Shown here: positions 1 through 7,323 of the stretch, piece after piece | Layout of the letters: every line of letters starts with the position of its first letter | How positions within the stretch are numbered: the first letter of the stretch is position 1 | Source: a virus | Length of the DNA: 64,000 nt | IMG/VR virus record: IMGVR_UViG_3300027741_000023 | Location: 1 to 64,000 of that record | Strand: one strand, 5' to 3' | The notes under the pieces: generated by a model | What the model was told of the DNA's origin: nothing | Databases searched by the model: none | Seen by the model: the letters and a program-made list of their open reading frames with translations, nothing else | Made by a program: the position numbers and the translations under genes

Positions 1-2
1 CA

Positions 3-1166
3 GGATTCCATAGTATCATCAGCTTGGTCTACGACAAGGCCAACAGCACACTCAGCAACAGCCTCAACAGCGTGGTGTATTTCCAAACAGCCAATGTGGA
101 CAGTCTGGTAAGTTCCGGCAACGTCACTGGTGGCAACATCTTGACGGCAGGATTGATCAGTGCCACAGGTAACATCACTGGCAACTGCTTTATTGGTAAT
201 GGTTCACAACTCACAAGTGTTGCTGTTCCTAGTCAAACAATCCTACCCACTGTACAAACCATCACGGTTTCCGACACCAGCGGGGTTGGCAATGCAGGTG
301 GCGGCGGCTCCGCGTTTGCTAATGTAACAGTATCCAATGTAACTCCGGTAACTGAATATGGTGTGATCATCACTTCCGGTACATCGAGTCAAAAGTACGC
401 TACTGGTGCTTTGGGCAGCATTCCTGGAACAGTGAAATTGTCCTTTACAACCGGTTTGAATTCAACACCGTTTACTGTGTTTGCTTATGTGACCAGTAAT
501 GCAGGCACATTCTATTCCAACTCGGCCACCGGAACCTCGGGCATTTGCTTGTTGGCCGGAACTCAGATCGCACTCAGCGATGGCTCACACAAGGCAATAG
601 AAGATATCACCTACACTGACAAACTGTTGAGCTGGGACTTTGATCGCGGCTGCTATGTAGAAACCACAGCCTTGTGGATCAAACGCAGTGAAACTGGAAG
701 TCAGTACAACCTGTTGACATTCAATGATGGCACAACTTTACGAACATTTGATCAACATCGTATCTTTAACAAACAAGCAGGTGCATTTACCTATCCAATG
801 ACAGACGCAACTCCAGTTGGAACCATCACTGTGAACGAACATGGTCAAGAGATCACTCTGACCAACAAGCAAGTGATTCAAGATACCATTGACTATTACA
901 ATGTTATCACCGACCATCACATGAACTTGTTCTCTGACAGTGTTTTGACCAGTTGCAGATTCAACAATATCTATCCAGTAATAGATATGAAGTTTGTGAA
1001 AGATTCAAGAACTCCGCGCACACGAGCAGAATTTGCAAATATTCCAGATAGATTTTTCCATGGTTTGCGACTGGCAGAACAAACTGTAGATGTTGAAACT
1101 GTTGAATGGTATGTGGACAGACTTGTGGCAACTGAAGCTTCAACTCAAGTGGAACTGACATTTTGA
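3..1166 (+). CDS. Tail-fibre protein with C-terminal Hint (intein-like) domain, 5' truncated
   Basis: The reading frame is open to the left edge, so the true start lies outside; the first in-frame start-like codon (TTG at 24) is probably internal. Numbering here counts from 24. Residues 1-80 hold the Asn/Gly/Thr-rich repeat type also found in the giant fibre at 7324. Residues 175-315 form a Hint domain: Cys175 begins block A (CLLAGTQIALSDG), block B is TFDQH with His245, and the F-block region contains HHMNLF (298-303). The domain ends in RFNN without the usual penultimate His. Another 65 residues follow. Hint domains of known families cleave or splice their own chain. No homing-endonuclease domain is seen, so this is a bacterial-intein-like or processing domain rather than a mobile intein. 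It probably belongs to a virion fibre that self-processes. The next gene overlaps its stop. Confidence 0.75.
   Translation, partial: GFHSIISLVYDKANSTLSNSLNSVVYFQTANVDSLVSSGNVTGGNILTAGLISATGNITGNCFIGNGSQLTSVAVPSQTILPTVQTITVSDTSGVGNAGGGGSAFANVTVSNVTPVTEYGVIITSGTSSQKYATGALGSIPGTVKLSFTTGLNSTPFTVFAYVTSNAGTFYSNSATGTSGICLLAGTQIALSDGSHKAIEDITYTDKLLSWDFDRGCYVETTALWIKRSETGSQYNLLTFNDGTTLRTFDQHRIFNKQAGAFTYPMTDATPVGTITVNEHGQEITLTNKQVIQDTIDYYNVITDHHMNLFSDSVLTSCRFNNIYPVIDMKFVKDSRTPRTRAEFANIPDRFFHGLRLAEQTVDVETVEWYVDRLVATEASTQVELTF
546..968 (+). other. Hint (Hedgehog/intein) domain inside the tail-fibre gene
   Basis: The segment runs from Cys175 to the Asn-Asn pair at 314-315 (counted from base 24). Block A Cys, a Thr-x-x-x-His block B and an aromatic F block are present. 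The expected penultimate His before the terminal Asn is Phe here. In known Hint proteins the Cys performs the N-S acyl shift and the terminal Asn cyclises. N-terminal cleavage or transesterification is therefore plausible while full splicing is uncertain. Confidence 0.7.
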
Positions 1167-1654
1167 AAATACTGTTCTTGGATCATTACGGCGTGATGTG
1201 TCTTGGTGCTACTGAGATAATTAGAACTGAACACAGCATGCCTACTGCGGATGAATTTGCAGGCACTGACAAGACCTATTTCAGTGACTTTGATCCGTCA
1301 GCAGTTGAAATTCTAAATCAAATACTAGATCAAACTGGTGCTGAAATTGTTGTAAGCAGTGATTGGAAATTAAAAACCAGCATTGAAGGCATGTGTGAGT
1401 TTTATCAGACTCAAGGCATTAAAAAAATGCCCGTTGATTATACTGCATGGTTGCCTGGTGCTGTCACATATCATGAACAAAGAGCAACAGAAATAAAAAC
1501 ATGGTTACAACAGCATCCTGAAACCACTCAATGGGCAGCCGTGGATGATTTATACATGGGAACTTGGTTGACAAATTTTGCGTGGGCAAAAAATGTGCAT
1601 CTAGGACTAAATGATGTCACGGTGCAACAACAACTTTTAGATATTTTGACATAG
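1163..1654 (+). CDS. Small HAD-superfamily protein (phosphatase-like)
   Basis: A 163-residue protein started by TTG, overlapping the preceding stop (translational coupling). Motif I reads FLDHYGVM: the nucleophile Asp7 is kept but the second Asp of the usual DxDG is Tyr9. Motif II is IVVSSDW (Ser after a hydrophobic strand), and VDDLYMG near residue 130 resembles motif IV. The size and the SSDW signature fit stand-alone HAD domains of the RNA-repair-associated (SAK) type. Loss of the acid/base Asp would weaken ordinary phosphatase chemistry, so it may act by another mechanism or only bind. It sits between two fibre or adhesin genes, so a virion-linked role cannot be excluded. Confidence 0.6.
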   Translation: MKILFLDHYGVMCLGATEIIRTEHSMPTADEFAGTDKTYFSDFDPSAVEILNQILDQTGAEIVVSSDWKLKTSIEGMCEFYQTQGIKKMPVDYTAWLPGAVTYHEQRATEIKTWLQQHPETTQWAAVDDLYMGTWLTNFAWAKNVHLGLNDVTVQQQLLDILT

Positions 1655-1662
1655 GATAATAC

Positions 1663-2400
1663 ATGGCACTCTCAATCGGCACCGGACTCACCATAGGTGG
1701 TGGAATCACATTTGAAGCAATATTACCACCGCCCGCACCGTTGCCGGCAGCGTTAAATCTTGACGCCGGCGATCCTGCAAGTTATCCTGGATCAGGGGGC
1801 TACTCTACCTGGACTGACACAGTTGGATCAATAACTTTTATACTAGTAAACGGTCCCACATACAACAGTGCCAACGGTGGATACATACAGTTTGATCCTG
1901 GTTCAGGACAGTATGCAGCCAGCTCCACAAACTTAGGCACATTGGCCAACTGGTCAATTGAAGCTTGGCATTACTATGATGGAACTAACACCGCAGCTGG
2001 ACCTAATATATTTACAGAATACTCATACGGTGGTGGCACCATCAATCTTGGCCTGGGTTCAGTTAGCGGTACTGTTAATGATTTACAGGCTTGGTGGTAT
2101 GGTGCAGGATTTCAAGCTACTGCCCCATATACATTAACACCTGGAGCATGGTATCAGATTGTGGGCACATTTGATGGAACCACTCTCAATTTGTATGTAA
2201 ACAACACATTGGTACAAACTCAAGCGGCACCACCGGGTGGTGCCGCTAATCCTTCAATTGGATATGGGTTAATGACACGCTGGGATCCGGGCGGGTTATG
2301 GGGAGGCCGCTTGGCTATTGTTCGTGTGTATAATACGGACATTGATGCCGCCGGTGTTGAACAAAACTGGCTTGCTGATCGAGCCAGATTTGGTCTGTAA
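1663..2400 (+). CDS. LamG / concanavalin A-like adhesin
   Basis: A 245-residue protein. The first ~30 residues are Gly/Pro-rich (GTGLTIGGGITFEAILPPP), like the attachment segment of small fibre subunits. Residues ~35-235 show the Laminin_G_3 pattern: YIQFDPGSGQYA, WSIEAWHYYDG, WYQIVGTFDGTTLNLYVN and a final RLAIVRVYNTDI strand. Such jelly-roll domains bind glycans or pack as fibre tips. An AGGA Shine-Dalgarno six bases before the ATG supports the start. It follows a Hint fibre and precedes a glycosyltransferase block with its own promoter. A receptor-binding or accessory adhesin role is likely; the ligand is unknown. Confidence 0.7.
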   Translation: MALSIGTGLTIGGGITFEAILPPPAPLPAALNLDAGDPASYPGSGGYSTWTDTVGSITFILVNGPTYNSANGGYIQFDPGSGQYAASSTNLGTLANWSIEAWHYYDGTNTAAGPNIFTEYSYGGGTINLGLGSVSGTVNDLQAWWYGAGFQATAPYTLTPGAWYQIVGTFDGTTLNLYVNNTLVQTQAAPPGGAANPSIGYGLMTRWDPGGLWGGRLAIVRVYNTDIDAAGVEQNWLADRARFGL

Positions 2401-2403
2401 TAA

Positions 2404-2432
2404 TTGACACACCCACTACATCCTGTTATAAT
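2404..2432 (+). promoter_or_regulatory. Consensus sigma70 promoter, leaderless output
   Basis: TTGACA (2404-2409), a 17-base spacer and TATAAT (2427-2432) form a perfect consensus promoter. The ATG of the next gene is at 2441, where transcription should begin, so the mRNA would have essentially no leader and no Shine-Dalgarno site. Confidence 0.85.
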
Positions 2433-2440
2433 TACTCAAT

Positions 2441-3433
2441 ATGTTTGAACACTATTGGGGTGCAGATTCCAGTTGGAATACTCCCGTAAGTCATCGATCT
2501 CAATTTGAATATTTTGGACTGTCAAACTTGTCAGACCAGTTGATATTCTTCTTTGATGGTCACTTGCGATTAAATCAAAGTCTGGAATATGGCGTTGATT
2601 TAATAATCAACGCCACTCGACAAACAGGAAGATTACCTGTGTTATGTCTTGATGGCAATCCTTGTGATGCCAATTTAATACATCAAGAATTGTGTAAACA
2701 TCTAGACATCAAAGATTTTTTCATATTTCATCCTGATATTAGACCACAGCAGAGTGATCAACCCAACATGTCACCTTGGCCCAGCTGGTGGTTTTATCAA
2801 TTGGTAGAACACAATCATCAAGAGAATCGGCCAAAAAAACATCGAGTGAGTTTCTTGTCTGGTAGTTCTAGATATCACAGAGTGAAACTGTTGCGTGATA
2901 TAAAACCCTACGTGACTGACCAGGATGTGATGATTGTGAATCAGATTGGCGACTTTAAAAATTTATTACCTCCAGGATGGTGGGAAGAATTGCCATGGAC
3001 CAACCGACCAGAATTTTTTGACTATGTTGGTACCGGTGGATATCCACCAAAGATGGAGCAGAACAATCATCCAGCGTTTGCAGCCTGTGTGAATATCAAT
3101 GGAGAAACTAGCCATACTGATCAAGTGTTGCTGAGTGAAAAAACTTGGAAAGCATATCGCAGCGGTTGTTTGGTCATTAACTATGGTCCCGAACAGGCCA
3201 CACAAACACTCAAAGATCTTGGCTTTGAAATCTGGAACGAATTTGATCAAGTGGGCACGCACGAACACAAAGCCAATCTTATTGTTGAACTCATGCAGAG
3301 AGATGACATTGCAGATCTGTATCAAAAGAATTTAGACATGGTCAAACACAATGTTGCTTGGTTTCACAATCCAGCAGCCATACGACAAGTTACTGAAATA
3401 GCTGTGTTAAAATTAGAAAACTTATTGACATGA
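2441..3433 (+). CDS. Glycosyltransferase, fucosyltransferase/exostosin-like
   Basis: A 330-residue cytoplasmic protein. The C-terminal half carries LLSEKTWKAYRSGCLVINYG (~residues 228-247), like the donor-binding SEKxWKA signature of family-10-type fucosyltransferases and exostosin-like enzymes. The N-terminal half has no recognised motif. It is read from a consensus early promoter placed at the start codon. Its stop overlaps the next gene's start by four bases (ATGA), giving a two-gene operon with a distant relative. Probable role: modification of host surface glycan, of phage-borne glycan or of a nucleotide-sugar product. Donor and acceptor cannot be told from sequence. Confidence 0.6.
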   Translation: MFEHYWGADSSWNTPVSHRSQFEYFGLSNLSDQLIFFFDGHLRLNQSLEYGVDLIINATRQTGRLPVLCLDGNPCDANLIHQELCKHLDIKDFFIFHPDIRPQQSDQPNMSPWPSWWFYQLVEHNHQENRPKKHRVSFLSGSSRYHRVKLLRDIKPYVTDQDVMIVNQIGDFKNLLPPGWWEELPWTNRPEFFDYVGTGGYPPKMEQNNHPAFAACVNINGETSHTDQVLLSEKTWKAYRSGCLVINYGPEQATQTLKDLGFEIWNEFDQVGTHEHKANLIVELMQRDDIADLYQKNLDMVKHNVAWFHNPAAIRQVTEIAVLKLENLLT

Positions 3434-4551
3434 CAGTAAATTATTGGTTATATGCCAATCTCAATGATGGCCCTTCAGAGAATACTATTTCTATAGTAAA
3501 AAAATGTTTTCCTCAAACAATTTTATGTGACAATTTTGATCAATTGCAATTGAATGTCAACAACAATCAGCAACATGTGGTTCTGATAGTAGAACCCACT
3601 GATACAAAATATCTCAACTGCAACGAAGTTGATCAGAAAAATGAATGGTGTCGGAAAATTAAAAAACTGGTGTCTAATCCTATACAATGTGTTTGGTTTG
3701 TACCAGAAATTTTTAGCTTTCGCTTATTCATTGATTGGGTATCTGTATACTCGAACTTACTAATAGTATGCCCTGGACAACAGAATTTTGGCAATCTCCA
3801 TTATCCTTGGGTTATCTGGCAGCATTGGTTGCAGGATGCAGTAGATGTATACCAACATCCAACCATGCAAACTTATATCAACAAGTTTGACCCTACAACT
3901 ATTAAACCCATGTTATTTGATGCCTTGCTAGGAGGAGAAAGACCGTATAGAACTTTATTGCATGATTGGATTGAAAAAGATTCAGTGCTGTCACCTCAAA
4001 CCATTATGTCTTACTATGGCGGTAAAACTACTAGGCCAAGAGAAATATTGGAGCCTGACATGATTGTGCCTGGCCCAATAACACATTTTGGAATTCCATG
4101 TAAATTTCACGATATTGTTACTCGCACAGGACTAATACCACCGGTCAGTGTGTATCAACAAACTGCGTACTCGGTAGTTACTGAAACTAATGCACAGCAC
4201 AATCAAGTATTCTTTACTGAAAAAATAGCCAGGGTCATGGTCTGCAGACGATTGTTTATAGTATTGTCAAGCTACAGGTATCTATACTATCTTAGAGAGT
4301 CAGGTTTTAGAACTTTTGATCATATCATAAACGAAAGTTACGATTTAGAAGTAGATGATGTGCGCCGGTGGAAAATGGCATTTGAACAGATGCAAGCACT
4401 GGCTGCAATGGATCAGCAAAAAGTTCTAGAACAGATACAACCAATAGTAGAACACAATCTACAAGTATTGATGAACACCAATTGGCATAAAAAAATGTCC
4501 AATGACGTTGATCAAATACTAACCGCACGATTAAATTTTAAAGAAGCCTAA
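3430..4551 (+). CDS. Glycosyltransferase-like protein, second member of the pair
   Basis: A 373-residue protein starting in an ATGA overlap with the preceding gene. Residues ~255-300 read VFFTEKIARVMVCRRLFIVL, then YLRESGFRTFDHIINESYD, a pattern frequent in phage proteins related to family-10-like glycosyltransferases and matching the SEKTWKA region of its neighbour. The N-terminal part is unlike known domains. It converges with the minus-strand gene at 4531, sharing 21 bases, and no terminator is visible. Function beyond a glycosyltransferase-like fold is inference. Confidence 0.5.
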   Translation: MTVNYWLYANLNDGPSENTISIVKKCFPQTILCDNFDQLQLNVNNNQQHVVLIVEPTDTKYLNCNEVDQKNEWCRKIKKLVSNPIQCVWFVPEIFSFRLFIDWVSVYSNLLIVCPGQQNFGNLHYPWVIWQHWLQDAVDVYQHPTMQTYINKFDPTTIKPMLFDALLGGERPYRTLLHDWIEKDSVLSPQTIMSYYGGKTTRPREILEPDMIVPGPITHFGIPCKFHDIVTRTGLIPPVSVYQQTAYSVVTETNAQHNQVFFTEKIARVMVCRRLFIVLSSYRYLYYLRESGFRTFDHIINESYDLEVDDVRRWKMAFEQMQALAAMDQQKVLEQIQPIVEHNLQVLMNTNWHKKMSNDVDQILTARLNFKEA

Positions 4552-5682
4552 AAATTTGTGTAGTTTGTTTACTACACTATCCCAGTCGCCTATTTTGGGT
4601 TGACGATAAAGTCTAGCACTGGGATACCAGGGTGAATCTTCACGATTCAACAACCACCGCCAGCAATTACCATATGCATTCAACGGTATCCAAACAGGGC
4701 GACCCATTGCTCCTGCCAAGTGTGCATTGGCAGTATCTACAGATATCACAAGATCCAAGTGATGCATGAGTCCTGCTGTGTCTGCAAAATTTTGAATTGA
4801 TCCTGGAAAACATTCACCACCGGCTGCAATTATGATTTGTGATTCTTCCTCGGTACTATCTACAGTTAGGTTGATCCATTGATGTTCAGGATTGCGTCGT
4901 ATGAGTTCGGCCATCTTTTCCACAGGCATGGCTTTGTGATTGTGTATCCATGAATCTGGTCGGCCTCTCCAACATACCCCAATTCTCATACGCTTTTTTA
5001 ACCCTAGTTTATTGTCCCACTCTTGTGCTTTTTCAGGGGTGGCAGCTACATATTGCAATTGGTGTGCGATTGTTTCTAATCGTAATCCAATGACTCTAGG
5101 TATACTCATCATGGAAATCCAATAATCGTATTCACCAAGATCTTCACCAGGAGCGTAGATGCCAATGATATTTCCAGCTGGAGTAGGAAACAATGCTTTG
5201 ACACCGGGACTCATTACTAATTTTATTTTGGCACCAGTTGATTGTAAGTTAGCAGTGAATCTCAAGAACTGGATTTGATCACCCAGTCCTTGCTCGCCCA
5301 CAACTAATATAGTTTTGTCTTTGAGATCTTGGCCAGTCCATTCGGGCTTTGGCAATTGTGGCTTAACACCAGCCATGTGTTCATAGCGCCAACGTGATTC
5401 GTAATATTGCCACCCAAGTTCGTAATCACCTTTGAGCAAATAAGCCACAGCTAGATTGAATTCAGCAGTGACATTTGACGGATCGATGTCGCGGGCAGCA
5501 TGAAGAAATGGTATAGCACGAGCAGGATAACCCATCTCACGTAGCACATTTCCATAATTGTTGAATGCAGCACCATGATTGAAATCTTCTCCCAGTACAG
5601 CAGCATAGCATTTTAATGCCAGTTCTGGTTGGTGATTGGCGCGATGTTGATTGCCTTGTTCAAGAGTTTGATTGATATTCAT
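4531..5682 (-). CDS. TPR-GT9 fusion glycosyltransferase
   Basis: A 383-residue protein with two domains. Residues ~1-100 form about three tetratricopeptide repeats (AFNNYGNVLREMG; AEFNLAVAYLLKGDYELGW). Residues ~125-380 resemble the ADP-heptose/GT9 (GT-B) fold: GEQGLGDQIQFLRF near 130-145, GVCWRGRPDSWIHNHKAM near 236, and DLVISVDTANAHLAGAMG near 310 as the nucleotide-sugar site. Such proteins add a sugar to protein or glycan acceptors, the TPRs binding the partner. It is transcribed against the two preceding glycosyltransferases, with a probable early promoter directly before the ATG. Confidence 0.75.
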   Translation of the reverse strand: MNINQTLEQGNQHRANHQPELALKCYAAVLGEDFNHGAAFNNYGNVLREMGYPARAIPFLHAARDIDPSNVTAEFNLAVAYLLKGDYELGWQYYESRWRYEHMAGVKPQLPKPEWTGQDLKDKTILVVGEQGLGDQIQFLRFTANLQSTGAKIKLVMSPGVKALFPTPAGNIIGIYAPGEDLGEYDYWISMMSIPRVIGLRLETIAHQLQYVAATPEKAQEWDNKLGLKKRMRIGVCWRGRPDSWIHNHKAMPVEKMAELIRRNPEHQWINLTVDSTEEESQIIIAAGGECFPGSIQNFADTAGLMHHLDLVISVDTANAHLAGAMGRPVWIPLNAYGNCWRWLLNREDSPWYPSARLYRQPKIGDWDSVVNKLHKFLGFFKI

Positions 5683-5687
5683 ATGGA

Positions 5688-5716
5688 TATTTAATAAGTT
5701 TTTGCACCTGACTCAA
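5688..5716 (-). promoter_or_regulatory. Probable early promoter for the TPR-GT9 gene
   Basis: On the minus strand TTGAGT, a 17-base spacer and TAAATA end five bases before the ATG at 5682. Geometry matches the leaderless promoters at 2404, 37153 and 39431, but the -10 box is weak and resembles the late motif. Confidence 0.45.
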
Positions 5717-5731
5717 AATATCTCACTATCC

Positions 5732-5738
5732 ATAAATA
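5732..5738 (+). promoter_or_regulatory. Late promoter motif (CATAAATAAG)
   Basis: ATAAATA resembles the T4 late -10 TATAAATA and recurs before most structural genes here. It would give an ~80-base leader for the gene at 5827. Confidence 0.65.
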
Positions 5739-5826
5739 AGTGTTGTACGCAATCCTGCGTCTTATGCGGTTTAACCCGCCGCGTAGAAGCTAGAACCTTC
5801 ATCGGACTTCTTTAAGGAGAAAACAA
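5739..5826 (+). promoter_or_regulatory. Structured 5' leader with strong ribosome site
   Basis: A perfect small hairpin (arms 5747-5751 and 5756-5760, loop ATCC) is followed by a GC-rich element near 5766-5783. A strong Shine-Dalgarno site, TAAGGAG, stands seven bases before the ATG at 5827. Such leaders often stabilise abundant structural transcripts. Confidence 0.5.
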
Positions 5827-6642
5827 ATGGGACGTCCTCTTAAAATACAAAAATACAGTTTAAATACTGGTGTTGGTAGCCCTGGCGCCGCCACACCTGT
5901 GGATCTTGCTTATCCACCTTTCAGCGCACTGGATGTTCCAGTTTATAATGCACCCACGCAGACTCTAAATGCAGCACAGTTCTTGGGCGTGGTTGGCGGA
6001 TCACCTGCCACAAGCCAACCCAGTGCCACCTATCCTGAAGTGTTGGCCACGGTGAATATTCTATATCCTGATGGTAACACCACTGGTGCTGGTGCTGGTC
6101 GTATTATTCGACAGAAAGGCAATCACAAGTATTTGGTAGCTTATACAGCAGCCACAGTTTCCGATGGCAGTTTTACCGTGGGTCAAGCATATCAAATTGC
6201 TGTGCTAGGAACTACCAATTGGCAAACAGTTGGTACAGGAACTGGCAATGTGTCACCTGGCGATATTTTCACAGCCAGAGCAGCTGACGGCGGTGGCAAT
6301 GGAACCGCATACCCAGTAGGTGTGTGCATTTTGAGCAACACTGGTGCACCAGCAGGTGGTTACATGAGCATTGGTTACGAATCTGGTGACAGCTCAGACG
6401 CTTACGCTAGCAATCTCAGCAACAAGTGGGTACGTGACTGGGCAGGAACTGCCGGCGATTACAGCAATGCTAATCTTGGTGAAGTCGACTACAGTAATGA
6501 ACTTTTCTATGTGGCCAACTTCTTTACAGACGAAGGTGGCGTTGCACAGTCAGGTTCAGAAACAGATACTGCTACAGAATCGGTTGCAGGTGCACCGGCT
6601 GGTTACATTCCATTGGCAGTTATTGACAATGTTACTTCCTAA
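5827..6642 (+). CDS. Structural / decoration-like protein
   Basis: A 271-residue protein beginning MGRPLKIQKY, then mostly Gly/Ala/Thr/Ser with beta-strand character and only a few Cys. It has no catalytic motif. The segment VAYTAATVSDGSFTVGQAY followed by TVGTGTGNVSPGDIF looks like a small beta-sandwich insertion. Late promoter, long structured leader and strong ribosome site suggest high late expression, and a strong terminator follows directly. It is most likely a virion surface or head decoration component; exact location unknown. Confidence 0.55.
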   Translation: MGRPLKIQKYSLNTGVGSPGAATPVDLAYPPFSALDVPVYNAPTQTLNAAQFLGVVGGSPATSQPSATYPEVLATVNILYPDGNTTGAGAGRIIRQKGNHKYLVAYTAATVSDGSFTVGQAYQIAVLGTTNWQTVGTGTGNVSPGDIFTARAADGGGNGTAYPVGVCILSNTGAPAGGYMSIGYESGDSSDAYASNLSNKWVRDWAGTAGDYSNANLGEVDYSNELFYVANFFTDEGGVAQSGSETDTATESVAGAPAGYIPLAVIDNVTS

Positions 6643-6657
6643 TATTTAGGAACTCAC

Positions 6658-6691
6658 AATCCTCTCAGCTACATACTGGGAGGATTTTTTT
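6658..6691 (+). terminator. Intrinsic terminator doubling as Shine-Dalgarno site
   Basis: An 11-bp stem (6658-6668 with 6676-6686, one G-U pair) and a 7-base loop are followed by seven T (6685-6691). The ATG of the next gene begins at 6692, and the 3' arm contains GGGAGG at ribosome-site distance. Confidence 0.8.
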
Positions 6692-7279
6692 ATGACCGTG
6701 GCATTTGTTTTGGGAAATGGGCAGAGTAGAACTGCATTGGATTTGACCAGATTTCGATCTCTAGGATCTATCTATGGCTGCAATGGCTTGTATAGAGACC
6801 ACACGCCAGACTGTCTTGTGGCAACTGATCGTCCAATAGCAGAAGAAATACAACGGTCAGGATACAGTAAAAATCATAGATTTTACACAAGAAAACCACT
6901 GCCGGATTTGGGTGCAAATGTAGTTCCTAGAAAGTACCATGGCAATAGTTCGGGTCCTATTGCCTGTGCAATTGCTGCGCTGGACGGGCATGATCGTATC
7001 TATATGTTGGGATTTGACATGGGACCCAGCCCATCCATGCGATTTAACAATGTGTATGCTGGCACAGCATTTTACAAAAGTGCAGATGCTGCACCAACTT
7101 ACACAGGCAATTGGATACGTCAGGTTGTTACATTGATAAAAGATTTCTCAACTACTAAATTTATTCGTGTTTGCGGACCCACTACAGCAGAAATCAAAGA
7201 GTTCAAGAATATTGAAAATTTTGAACACATAGATATCAACACATTCCAGTATCGTGTAGATACCAATCACGAGCTGTAG
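6692..7279 (+). CDS. DUF115/sialyltransferase-like Rossmann protein
   Basis: A 195-residue protein with FVLGNGQSR at the N terminus (nucleotide-binding-like loop), GSIYGCNGLYRDHTPDCLVA near 25-45, and YMLGFDMGP near 110. This arrangement occurs in small phage proteins related to motility-accessory-factor (DUF115) or CMP-sugar transferase folds. The NSSGPIACAIAA segment resembles the SG-rich donor loop. The start is preceded by GGGAGG inside a terminator. The setting between a structural protein and the giant fibre makes glycan or fibre modification attractive, but this is inference. Confidence 0.5.
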   Translation: MTVAFVLGNGQSRTALDLTRFRSLGSIYGCNGLYRDHTPDCLVATDRPIAEEIQRSGYSKNHRFYTRKPLPDLGANVVPRKYHGNSSGPIACAIAALDGHDRIYMLGFDMGPSPSMRFNNVYAGTAFYKSADAAPTYTGNWIRQVVTLIKDFSTTKFIRVCGPTTAEIKEFKNIENFEHIDINTFQYRVDTNHEL

Positions 7280-7299
7280 CACCTGTTCGCAGAGTCTGG

Positions 7300-7305
7300 T
7301 AAATA
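7300..7305 (+). promoter_or_regulatory. Late promoter motif before the giant fibre
   Basis: GGTAAATACA lies 18 bases before the ATG at 7324. The short leader includes no strong Shine-Dalgarno sequence. Confidence 0.6.
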
Positions 7306-7323
7306 CAATCAGAGACTCTACAA

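Noticed and set aside
24-26. TTG at 24 as the true start of the first gene
   Set aside because: The frame is open to the window edge and the sequence reads as the middle of a fibre protein.
546-968. Mobile intein
   Set aside because: No homing-endonuclease insertion, no penultimate His, and only ~65 residues follow; a processing Hint domain is simpler.
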